The translations under genes and the position numbers were made by a program. The notes beneath the pieces are model-generated. The model was not told the origin of the DNA and did no database searches. It saw only the letters and a list, made by a program, of their open reading frames with translations. 64,000 bases of DNA from Stratiolaelaps scimitus (lineage: Eukaryota; Arthropoda; Arachnida; Mesostigmata; Laelapidae). Numbering within the stretch: position 1 is the first letter of the stretch; every line of letters begins with the position of its first letter. Positions 54,791 through 64,000 of this stretch are shown piece after piece. The DNA lies in assembly GCA_019614645.1 (NCBI GenBank), contig JABWDB010000034.1, positions 62,001 through 126,000 on the forward strand, read 5' to 3'.

Positions 54791-55099
54791 TTCTCCCTGC
54801 TTCTCTTTTCTGACTACTTTTACCCATTCAAGGCCATCTTTATACCTCACCCTAACTACTCTCCCCTTCTCGTGTTTTCTTAGGAGTTTCTCCCTACCGA
54901 TGCCTTTATCAATCCCTCCTGCTCTCAGGAGCTTTCCCGCCTCCCTGAGCTCCTGCCACTGTCCTCTGCTCCTTCTTTATCCGTTCTCTTTCTATTGCCA
55001 TTGCTTTCTTATTTTAGGGGGAATATCGAATTGTCTGTCCGACACACGGAACATATCAGTGTCGTCGCCTCTCGCTCTTTCGCTTTATGGTCCGCGTGT

Positions 55100-55905
55100 C
55101 TACATCTGAATCAGGCCCGATCAGCAGATCAGCAAGTGTGCATTATTTTGCCTGGTGTCTAATTCCAAGGTCCTTGACCGCGTCCCCGAAGATCGGGCCT
55201 TCTCCTACGCATATTCTAATCGTGATATTTGTTACTATAGGCTGGGAGTCTTTCCGCCTTCCGATGTTTTTCTCAGGCATTTGCATACGTCAAGCTTACC
55301 TCTGATATCGCTCTTTCGGCAGCAGATTTCTAGTAGTCGGTAGATCATCTGTGACCTTGCCTCGCTTTGTAGGTACGGGTCAGTGTCGTCGTCTCGGACT
55401 TTTTCGCTAAATCGCCCGGGTGTCCACATCTGAAACAGACCCTATGAGCCTCTTCAGCCTGCGTGTATTCTTTCGCCTGGTGGCCCACTCATTGACAATT
55501 GAAGCAGACCTGTGGTTTTGGCCATTCATTAATCCTTGTCCATCCAGCGTCGATCCTGAATGGTCCTCATTTATTGTAATCTATCAGCCACCCGGCCTGG
55601 TAGTCTCACCACTGAGAACCAAATCTTTGAGCTCGCAAGCTTGGCTCAGTGGTCTTTATCTCTTCGTTCCTGCCCACACCAAGCACCGTCTCGGATCTAA
55701 GCTCTCTAACCAGATCGCTCTGGTCCAATAGTGGGTCCACTCCCCACAGTGCAATCGTCTTCGTGAGATCCCCCGCTTTCCATTTGTGGTCTGTCGTCAC
55801 TCGTTGTTGCCTCTCGATCTTCTCCGCTAGCGTCTTCCCTCCTCCCTCAGATCGTTCTCTATCTCTAAGGATGACGCTTTCCTCTTGAACGCTGCTTAAA
55901 CCCAC
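55100..55905 (-). pseudogene. R1-like LINE Gag fragment
   Basis: On the minus strand, frame 55905-55606 encodes VTTDHKWKAGDLTKTIALWG and LDQSDLVRELRSETVL, matching the 33.3 kb gag copy. Damaged zinc-knuckle sequence follows near 55380-55510. About 55140-55350 carries further gag sequence shared with 62560-62760. Confidence 0.75.
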
Positions 55906-56394
55906 CTAATATCTTTGTATGCGTACATCCGCAATGAACCGAGTCAGCCAAAGTATTGTACCCAGCTACGTGAATTAACACACTCATATTTTATCGGGCT
56001 AGTTTGTCATGGAATAAGATCACACATAAACGTAGTTGTATGGGCGTTGCTGTGCATGTTTTCAGTAACATTGTACAACATTGTGTGATGAGAAATAAAA
56101 TGGATAAATCATTTTACGAGCTGAGACAAAAGCCACTACAGGTGTCCAAAATTCCTGAACTTTACTGATGAGTGAAGTAATCACTGATGTGACTACTCTA
56201 TTGAGGTTCTGTTCCAACGCATTATGCGAACCAGACATCACTGTCCAGTTACATTCCTATCTTGCGTATTGTTTTCGCTGAGCTATTTAGATATATTGGT
56301 ACTTGTAATTTGAAGGTCTTCAAGTGTTAGAAGATACATAACTTCGCTCAAAGTAAAGTTTTAAGTGGCTGACCTATCTATCCACTGCGGTAAG

Positions 56395-56610
56395 GTGCGT
56401 TGTAAAATAAAGGAAACTTTTACTTTCAGGTGACGCACAGTTCTTCAACGTCATCTACTTGAGACCATTGGGGACAGTGTTTTTCACTTTCGGAGTTTTC
56501 TACTGAACCGCGCGTTTCGGCAGTGAGAAACAAAGTGCTGTTTTTTCGCATCCGCTCTATGGTCTGACCGTTCACCTATTTCGTTAATTTGCGGAGGTTA
56601 AGAAAACGTT
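56395..56610 (+). promoter_or_regulatory. Conserved 5' flank of IR-8
   Basis: Has the same landmarks as before IR-4 (ACTTTTACTTTCAGGTGACGCA, CTTGAGACCATTGGGGACAGTG, ATTTGCGGAGGTTAAGAAAACG). The DNA upstream, 55911-56390, holds no recognised feature. Confidence 0.55.
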
Positions 56611-58554
56611 ATGGCTTGGAAAGACGAACTGTTTACAATTCTTATGATACAAATGTTTTGCTGGTCAGCACAAGGAGAAGTGCTCCTTGAAAATACTGAC
56701 AAACGCCACCTTGACCACGACGTAGAGGACCTAATAGATATGTACGCTAAACAAAAGAGTGTCATAGTTGAAAATGTGTCCTTACTACTTGTAGGGTGGT
56801 GCAATCCTTTCAATTTTCGTCCCCCGAGAACCAAAGGTGCCTCGAGGCCTCGCGTAGCTCTTTCAACAATTATATACAGAAGTCGACGTCTACGTAATCT
56901 TGCTGATCTCATCTTTGCATTCGAAGTCCGCACGAATATCAGCTACATAGTTCGGGAGACGCGACCCGTAATAATCTATCAATGTGCAGATGAGCCTAGT
57001 CTGCTAATTCGTACGACTGATTTGTTCACCTATTTGAGACCTTTCGTACTATTTATGATTCTCGAGCATTGGCCAAGATTGGGTTCCCGGCCATTGTACG
57101 CAGCGAATTACCTCAACTCTTCTCAAGCACCGACCTATGCTACTTTAAAACAGGATCACTGGAGCGTTGATTCATTCTTTGTTAATCGACTCGACGAAAC
57201 GAAGCTCAATTCAAACTTTCAGCTCCCATACACAAGCACAGGTACAGCGAGGATTAGGACAATAAAAAAGTTCGTAGGTTCATCATCTTATTATCTCAGG
57301 ATAGGTATAACTGTTGATGCAGAGCTGCTCTCTCACAACAAATCAAATTTTGTCCTTCTTAGATATCAAACAGCTCCTTATAGATTAGACCCGGAATATT
57401 TTGTGAACTATTTTGGCTCTATTGAAGCGGAAGTCACGTTGGAGACTGAACGAATCCGCCCCACCAACTTTCTTGGCTTGACGTTTCCTCTTGGTTGTCT
57501 GCGCCCGTTAGCTCTCGTTGAACCGTCAGAGCTGGTCCTTGTGGCTCCCTTAAAGGCACCGACTCTCGTTGCCTTGGCCCTTACTATGATAGTGGTAGCC
57601 GCGTTTGCTACCAAGGGTTATTCGCGCTATGGTTCTAAAGCTATCATCTTAATCATGGATCTGCTTCTCAGTTTGCTGGGGTCGTACCCTGTCAACCTAC
57701 CCAAAGCATCGAGACACTCACAGTGGATTATTCTATTTGAGTTTCAACGAAAATTTCTACTGGGTTTAACCCTGGTTATGCTGCAAGTCGTGCTACTAAA
57801 CGTGTATAAAAGTATCTTCACCTCCATGCTTCTTGAACCTGATACGGACATTCTGGATCTGCGAGAGCGCCAAGACCTTATATCCGAGCCCGAAATTTCC
57901 TTCCCTTATACAGACACTGAGGAACATGCTAAATATACCGCATTCAGTCAACTATTAGCAGCAGATGAAATATGTTGGCATAAGCCCCACGTCATAAAAT
58001 CCGGACTCGGGATTCCACTGAAAAAGGCGCCCACCCGTCACAACCATCCGTTCCGTTATAACTATCGTGATGAGTCGGAGATCATAAATAGTCAATTCAT
58101 GATGACGATTCGTGAGCACGGACTGACACCGATGATACCCAGGTTCACTAGTTCGCACCCGATGGCTAAATTGAATGAAGTATTCACGACTAGAAGCGGA
58201 ATATTTATTGCTTTTAGATGGATATGTGGCAAACACGCACAAGCGCACACTGGTTGGGATATCGCTCGTGAAACTCTAATGTCTTGCGGGCATCGTTTGC
58301 AGACAGAACATACCATAAAACTAATCGAGGACGGGGATACTATGGCCATTGGCATGCGACACATACGAAACACAATTTGTCTGACAATCCTACTTTTAGT
58401 GGGGTCATGTTCCGTTCCGTTAATCGAACGCGTGTTAAGGTACATATTGACCAGAAGAGCGCCATTATTACACCTAGGCAGCAAAGTACAGTTTATTCAA
58501 TCAATAGCGCTGACAGGACCCAAGGACAACATAGAGCCACAAGCAAAAGTCTAG
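56611..58554 (+). CDS. IR-8: divergent ionotropic-receptor-like protein, single exon
   Basis: This is an intact 647-codon frame close to IR-4 and IR-5. Signal peptide about 1-24 (TILMIQMFCWSAQG); ectodomain with NVSLL and NISYI sites, IVRETRPVIIYQC, and LKQDHWSVDSFFVN, where the other copies have HWNVD; the otherwise conserved VGSCNP reads VGWCNP. S1 has GCLRPLALVEPSELV, TM1 about 314-334, pore-loop-like LLLSLLGSYPVNLP, TM2 about 382-402, S2-like region with NHPFRYNYRDESEIINS and REHGLTPMIPRF, and TM3 about 588-607. It ends naturally soon after GPKDNIEPQAKV and lacks the B-type basic tail of IR-4 and IR-5. Its 3' flank resembles those of IR-3 and the IR-7 remnant, so its end probably represents the older state. 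Confidence 0.85.
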   Translation: MAWKDELFTILMIQMFCWSAQGEVLLENTDKRHLDHDVEDLIDMYAKQKSVIVENVSLLLVGWCNPFNFRPPRTKGASRPRVALSTIIYRSRRLRNLADLIFAFEVRTNISYIVRETRPVIIYQCADEPSLLIRTTDLFTYLRPFVLFMILEHWPRLGSRPLYAANYLNSSQAPTYATLKQDHWSVDSFFVNRLDETKLNSNFQLPYTSTGTARIRTIKKFVGSSSYYLRIGITVDAELLSHNKSNFVLLRYQTAPYRLDPEYFVNYFGSIEAEVTLETERIRPTNFLGLTFPLGCLRPLALVEPSELVLVAPLKAPTLVALALTMIVVAAFATKGYSRYGSKAIILIMDLLLSLLGSYPVNLPKASRHSQWIILFEFQRKFLLGLTLVMLQVVLLNVYKSIFTSMLLEPDTDILDLRERQDLISEPEISFPYTDTEEHAKYTAFSQLLAADEICWHKPHVIKSGLGIPLKKAPTRHNHPFRYNYRDESEIINSQFMMTIREHGLTPMIPRFTSSHPMAKLNEVFTTRSGIFIAFRWICGKHAQAHTGWDIARETLMSCGHRLQTEHTIKLIEDGDTMAIGMRHIRNTICLTILLLVGSCSVPLIERVLRYILTRRAPLLHLGSKVQFIQSIALTGPKDNIEPQAKV

Positions 58555-60054
58555 AGATCTATAGTGAGTGAGTATGGCGTTTGCCATACGGTGAATGCCA
58601 CCTGATTTCTCGGAAAATTTTATTGGGAATACAGGAGAAGTTAACCAACATTTACTAATAATTTTTGACGATCGAGTTTCAAAGGAATATTACTCTATTA
58701 TCGTTGCCCCGGGATTAATTCTAAACTCGCTCTCAGAAGAAGTCTCATTGAGAAGTTAAAGTAGAGGTTGGAACAGAGTAAGAGCTTTTTTCTTGAGAGG
58801 AGGAAATTTTCTTCAAACGCTCTAAGCAGGTCTAACAGATTACACATATATATACGTCTTCATATCGAGCGTGCGTCCACTAAGAGGAGTATCTATACAT
58901 TCACAATCGGTCCATTCGAGCTGGCCAATATAGTTAATCAAATCCAGCTGCGCGATTGTGTGATGGCCGCAATAGTAGTACAGTACACTGCGCGTCGGTT
59001 ACTTCGAAATGGCCACTAATTAATGTTTTCCGACACGTGAGGTTATCGCCATAAACCTATATACGCCATAAACCTGTATATGCCATGGTTTATCAATCTA
59101 AGAAACACAACGGTATCTGAACAGCCGCATCTGTGCATATATATATATTTTTTTATATATGTATATATATGTCAATAAAATCATTCGAAGGCAGTTTCGT
59201 TGAGGTTTTCTCTCATATACGCAGTAATCGCCGCGAACAGGCCAGTGCCTTGGATGAATGAAATATATACCTTGGTCCAGATTATCGAACATCTGCAGCG
59301 AGACTCCGATTGTATCTTCATTGGATGTGATTAGTTTATAATATAGTGCTAATGTCAAGATGCATATAGAGAAGATGGAATATTTCACGGGTGATTTTCA
59401 AGGGGATATATACGGTGAAGAATGCTTTAAGCAGGTCTAAAGGAGTACCTAGTGATCTATCTCCACAATCCAGGGATAACAACGTTCCATGTTTGTTTCG
59501 GGAACCGTGTAATAAGGTAACATCTGAACAATCTAGACACCTCTCTAGACACCCGCTCACGACGCGAATCTGCCCATAACTCAGTCTGCCGCTTTCCAAA
59601 CGGTCCAAGATGTTCATTTTACTGTAAACTGCAGATAAACGTTTCTACTGTTTATACGTTCCGACGTTCTTCTCTGCTATTACCAATATCGAGTAGCGGA
59701 CTAATGCAGTGGTGTCGTCAGTATCTTTGGATCTCAGAACAGGAGAGGTGCACGACAGACTACGCAGCATAAACAAACAGAGACAACCATTTCAAGACAT
59801 GTTGCTGATTGTGAAGCACGCGTCCGTTGCTTCGTTGCGGACCGCCTGCTGTCAACGCCTATTGGGTATATCACTAGTAGACTCGGTGGTCACCTACCAC
59901 TGATGCACGACTGGTGTAAGGCTATTATTGAGTGCAGGAGCTGCGTCCACTGTCCTCGCCGGAGGAACGGTTCCATGAATTCGGTCTGCTGAACATCGCC
60001 GATTTCGCCCATAGGAGCGTAAGAGATGCTTAGCTTGTATCCAATATCGAGTGG
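58555..60054. other. Intergenic, unrecognised
   Basis: The first 60 bases resemble IR 3' flanks. The rest shows no family member, repeat or gene that I can support, apart from an AT-rich tract near 59135-59175. Confidence 0.45.
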
Positions 60055-60860
60055 TGCCTAACGCCGGGTTGGCTCACGCTTCCGAAGGGTGCGCCCCCCC
60101 CCCCCCCCGTCAAGCTGTGCGAACGCGAAGAAGATGATAGCTCCAAAATCGTGGATAAGTTACGCGCAACCTCAGCGCGTACAGCCGCACTGGAATAACC
60201 TGTGGATTTGCTATGAAATGGTTCGCTGGAGAGCGTCGTGGAAGCTGTGGGAACGATTTGTGGATCGCGGTCGCAGGAGTCGGCCACTGCCAACCTAAGT
60301 CGAAGCTATCCCAGAGTTTACCGCTACAAGTGGTCAGGAAACACTTCCAAAGTTCGACACTATACTTTGCCGTAGAGAAGTACCTAATTGTTCAAATAGC
60401 CCTGAGAGCGGATTTTTTTCCTAAATCAAAATCGCCAAATCAAATCGATTGCCTGGGACGCGCTAAGTTGCTGTTTGAAGCCAAGCGCTCCGCACAGCGC
60501 GCGCGCTCGTTGAACTCCCCCCAGGAGAGCGGAGCAGCCAGGGGGTCCTCCTAAAATTTGCGCATCATTTGGGCGCCCACTCTCGGGAATGCCTACAAGT
60601 CGATCACGCTAACACTCGTGGAAGGTCTCCCAGTGTCCGCTTCCCGGCTCTTCTCTACTCTTGCCTTCGAAGCATTGGGCGGTCTCTGCCGCCGAACGGC
60701 CAACGTCCTCAAAGGAGATTACCACAGGCTGGTCCGCGCCTCGTGTGACAAGCACGCGGTCCTCCCTTCTGCAGCGCATTTCCCTAATTATGAGGCACAG
60801 AGGCAATGCGCCCACGTCGGGGGATCATGACCCCCGCTACTTAGCCCTATACAAATAACT
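60055..60860. pseudogene. Second copy of the B-segment (IR-4/5 tail plus flank)
   Basis: From GTGCCTAACGCCGGGTTGG this follows the last 50 codons of IR-4/IR-5 and their 3' flank, without any upstream IR sequence. The former coding part is disrupted by a run of 16 C at 60094-60109. From 60609 to 60815 the minus strand encodes LVTRGADQPVVISFEDV ... TAQCFEGKSREE, matching the + strand gag-like piece of the A-repeat. The boundary at GTGCC is where IR-4/5 and IR-8 stop being alike. Confidence 0.65.
60094..60109. repeat. Poly-C(16) tract
   Basis: A homopolymer replaces CCCCGCC of IR-4 and IR-5. A sequencing or assembly error in its length is possible. Confidence 0.85.
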
Positions 60861-61540
60861 TATCTATTTTACATATTTCGTTTCGATTTGATCCAGCTTA
60901 ATTCACAGTGGATCGAAGCGAACACAAAAGCCTGCGATTTATTACACAGTCTCTTACACGAGGCGCAGACAAACTCCTAAGCAAATCTAGAGATAAAAAC
61001 GAAATGCAATACCCTTTAATTCAACTGACTTCGCCATCCAACCTAGTCCTGTCTCTGAGACAATAATATCCGCGTTTTACAAGGCACGAATGTGCCGCAT
61101 ATATCGAGCGTGACACGTGTAAAACAAGCCGCCGTTTGGAAAAACTTCACAACAGAATGCTAATGCTCTGTCCTTCGTTCGCTGGTTTTGAGTTACCGTG
61201 AGTCACAACATAGTCGCGGGATACATTATAACATCGTACATATATTTTGAGCACATTTTCTATACGGTTGAAGTATATGCATCTGGGCATTTTATATGAA
61301 GTTTAGGTATACGTATGTATCTGCGCTACAGCTTGGTCTTGTCGTAGCATTTAAATAACTGTTTAGCAAAAACAGTGACGACAGTGACATTATTCTTAAA
61401 GCAACACGTAAGGAAACCAGTAGACAAACCGATGCCATAGACAGTTGTTGACGTTAAAGAGTGATGTGTCAAATATGAAAAGCCTCTCCGCAGGCTATCC
61501 AAGCTTGGAGTATGGAAGCGTTGCTTTGAAATGTGATAGA
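60861..61540. repeat. Dispersed repeat shared with 9555-9965
   Basis: 61075-61505 parallels 9555-9965. The rest (60861-61075) is unrecognised. Confidence 0.6.
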
Positions 61541-62229
61541 GAATCTACCAGATAGAGAATATGATTTTGCTTTCAATTGGGCTGAAATCTAGATGAGAAC
61601 CGCACCCCGCAATGAGCCCATTACACCACAGGCTGCCAGGCAATGTCCGGGGAGTTTGGCCAGCGACTGACTTTGCAGTTAGACGTTCTCAGTATCGAAG
61701 CTCGTAAGGATTGTTGTACAGGCAGACTCGTTGGTGTCTCACCGGGCAGTCTTTCTACCCTGTAACAATTTCTTTTACGTAAAAGAAGGTCGTTCGTGCA
61801 CACATGGAAGGCTAGTCTATTTCCTTGAAGATGGTGGCCCTGACGGTGTAAGTGTAAATTTTAATAATTTTGCACTGTATGCTTTGGCACTGTTTCTATT
61901 GAGCCAGCTAGCAAAGTAATGATCACTTGAAACTTTTTTCTAATATAATCTAAACTCCCCCACTACCAACACAATTAAACAACTTATTGTCTGCAGAAGG
62001 AAAGTGCTAAACCAGACACATAGCGAACACCATTACTAGAACATAATTGTACTAATGTTGAAGCATATTTCTGTTAACCTGTATTGAGCTTATCTGGTTT
62101 TGCATACTGCCAAAGCCCGCGGATACGCAGCCATGGTTCGCCCACACTCGATACATATATTGAACTCATGTCCAAATTGTGAACGCAACAGGCCCAAGCG
62201 TCGCAACACGTCCACCATTAACGAACTTG
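61540..62229. repeat. A-repeat copy 8, with empty Tc1 site at its end
   Basis: Has the A-repeat landmarks GTAAAAGAAGGTCGTTCGT, GGAAGGCTAGTC and GCCAAAGCCCGCGGATACGCAGCCATGG. After CACGTCCACCATTAACG it passes directly through TA (62230-62231) into TTAACGC.ATATTACATAAAG, the sequence found on the right side of the Tc1 element at 54131. No Tc1 is present. Confidence 0.75.
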
Positions 62230-62339
62230 TATTAACGCTATATTACATAAAGCCTGTGTTTTTTTGGGTAAAGGACCCGCATCCCATCGATTTCAATCCA
62301 CGAGAATCCTTCCCATGTTCCCCGGTCTCTAACTATGAC

Positions 62340-63440
62340 CCCTCTCCTGGCCCAAATTGCTGTGTATCCTTATCCTTTACTTATTCTTCGTCAGTATTCA
62401 CTCGCGCGACGTTTGTCTACGAGGCTAATATCGAATTGTGTGCCCGAGACACGAAACATATCAGTGTCGTCGCCTCGCGCGATTTCGCTAAATGGTCCGC
62501 CTGTCCACATCTGAATCAGGCCCGATGAGTTAATCAACAAGTGTGCATTATTTTGCCTGGTGTCCAACTCCAAGGTCCTTGACCGCGTCCCCGAAGAAGG
62601 TCGGGCCTTCTTCTAAGCATATTCTAATCGTGGTATTTGTTACTATAGGCTGGGAGTCTTCCCGCCTCCCGATGTTTTTCTCAGCCATTTGCATACTTTA
62701 AGGCTTACCTCTGATATCGCTCTTTTGGCAGAACGTTTCTAGTAGTCGCTAGATCATCTGTGACCTTGCCTCTCTTCGTAGGTAGAAGTGCGGCTTTTCC
62801 CTTTACCCAATCCCCTCGTTTTCCCCATGGTCGTTCCTATAACTCTCTGAAATACCCCTACGGTTTCTTCCCTACTGTCCAGTCCTTACTTATCGTGCAA
62901 TCTACTAGATATGGGTATCCTCCCCCTCAGTTTGGTATGTCCCTGCTGTAATTATAACAGACCAAAGACAGGCCCCCGTTCCTGTACACTGCGACTCCCC
63001 CGTGTTCTATTTGGAGAGCCTCTTGTGATTGTGAGAACAGTGCCCCTAAGTCCTTGTTCAGTCTACTTCCGCGCCTCTTGTTTTAACTACTGCCCGGACG
63101 CCTCTTGGTGTGAGTATCGATTCCCCCGGGCCCAACAGTCTCTTTATCAAGGACGACGGCCACTCATTCTTCATGAGCTGGAGCCATGCTGCCGTAATGT
63201 TTGCCCCTTCAATTTCTCTCACTGTTTCTGCTAGTTTTTTCAATTCGTCCTCCACTTCGGAATCACTCACCTTCGGAAAAGCATATTCACACAGAATTGT
63301 CACTAAATCATCAACAAACATTAAATACCCTTCGGAGTGTGTGATCACACTCGACGAAGGTTCATACAAGACTTCGCAATATATCAGGGGAGGTGGATTT
63401 TGGATACATTGCGAGAATCTCTGAAATGCTTCTTTTCGTT
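62340..63440 (-). pseudogene. R1-like LINE gag fragment with longest N-terminal frame
   Basis: On the minus strand, frame 63369-63058 encodes 103 residues ending in the helical segment ELKKLAETVREIEGANITAAW and ILTPRGVRAVV, the counterpart of 26765-26568. It is open further upstream (LMFVDDLVTILCEYAFPKVS) than in the other copies. The rest to 62340 is frame-broken and parallels 35506-36150 and 55140-55350. Confidence 0.6.
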
Positions 63441-63639
63441 ATATTGAGATAGAGAATACCCGAGGTCTATTTAGTTCTTACTTTCGAAATGGATCCTATC
63501 CTATTTATCGGGTTATCTTGTTATGTAACAGGATCATACATACATGTGAGCGATTATGTGCATGTTCTCATTGTTATACATTTTATACAACCTGTGTGAA
63601 GATAAATAAATTAATAGTGAATTTTATTTATTTTAAGGT

Positions 63640-63851
63640 GCACTGTAAAACAAATGAAAGTTTTGCTTTCAGGTGACGCAGTAGTTCAACGTCATCCACT
63701 TGAGACCGTTGGGGACAGTGTTTCCAACTTTCGGAGTTTTCTAATGAGCCGAGCGTTTCGGCAGTGAGGAACTAGTGTTTCTTTTTTCGCATCCGCTCTA
63801 TGTTCTGACTGTTCACCTGTTTCGTTAATTTGCGGAGGTTAAGAGAACGCT
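63640..63851 (+). promoter_or_regulatory. Conserved 5' flank of IR-9
   Basis: Same block as before IR-4, IR-5 and IR-8, with GTTTTGCTTTCAGGTGACGCA and ATTTGCGGAGGTTAAGAGAACG before the ATG. Confidence 0.55.
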
Positions 63852-64000
63852 ATGGCTTGGAAAGACGAACTGTTTACAATTCTTATAATACAATTGTTTT
63901 GCTGGTCAGCACAAGGGAAAGTGCTCCTTGAAAATACTGACAAACGCCACCTTGACCACGACGTAGAGAACCTTATAGATATGTACGCTAAACAAAAGAA
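63852..64000 (+). CDS. IR-9: divergent ionotropic-receptor-like protein, 5' end only
   Basis: The last 149 bases encode MAWKDELFTILIIQLFCWSA and continue through the family motifs KRHLDHDVENLIDMYAKQK to the window edge. The signal peptide and first ectodomain residues match IR-8 most closely. The rest lies outside the window, so its integrity is unknown. Confidence 0.85.
   Translation, partial: MAWKDELFTILIIQLFCWSAQGKVLLENTDKRHLDHDVENLIDMYAKQK

Overview
The window is arthropod nuclear DNA, most likely from an insect. It is moderately AT-rich, carries microsatellites, and is dominated by eukaryotic transposons: a Ty3-type LTR element, R1-like and other LINE fragments, Tc1 elements, tRNA-derived SINEs and a rolling-circle-like element. 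The only clear host genes form one family, all on the + strand. They are single-exon receptors of about 610-700 residues with a signal peptide, a long glycosylatable ectodomain, and the TM1 / pore loop / TM2 / S2 / TM3 layout of divergent ionotropic receptors (IRs, the chemosensory branch of ionotropic glutamate receptors). Large intronless divergent IR families are known in several insects, including flies, cockroaches and termites. The sequence alone does not fix the order, and the IR assignment rests on topology and the TM2 region, not on a database search.

Layout. 1-2.82 kb: minus-strand Ty3-type retrotransposon, running off the left edge, with one nonsense codon and one frameshift. 2.83-3.29 kb: Tc1 relic split by a tRNA-derived SINE. 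3.4-6.7 kb: dispersed repeats. IR-1 6.9-8.7 kb; IR-2 12.0-13.9 kb, broken by a single in-frame TGA; LINE-rich block 16-21 kb with a nested LINE insertion bounded by a 13-bp target duplication; IR-3 21.3-23.2 kb; IR-4 27.1-29.3 kb; IR-5 36.5-38.6 kb; IR-6 43.9-44.7 kb, internally deleted; a head-to-tail pair of rolling-circle-like elements carrying hairpin minisatellites 46.6-50.9 kb; a 3' scrap of an IR gene (IR-7) at 51.6 kb; a Tc1 element with both inverted repeats 53.2-54.1 kb; IR-8 56.6-58.6 kb; a second copy of the IR-4/5 3' segment at 60.06 kb; and the start of IR-9 at 63.85 kb, cut by the right edge.

The locus has grown by repeated direct duplication of a unit made of [dispersed repeat - Tc1 left end - minus-strand LINE gag piece - conserved 5' flank - IR gene]. 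The clearest pair is about 24.58-29.30 kb and 33.95-38.69 kb. The segment 30.06-33.82 kb is a deletion derivative of 10.27-18.09 kb that has lost its IR gene. Transposon junctions shared between units, and one paralogous empty site, give a relative order of events.

The genes form no operon. They are tandem paralogues in several states of repair: IR-3, 4, 5 and 8 intact; IR-1 intact except for a lost cytoplasmic tail; IR-2 with one stop; IR-6 and IR-7 broken. Most likely they encode alternative chemosensory receptor subunits. All ORFs here were assessed by reading and visual comparison; no alignment or database search could be run.
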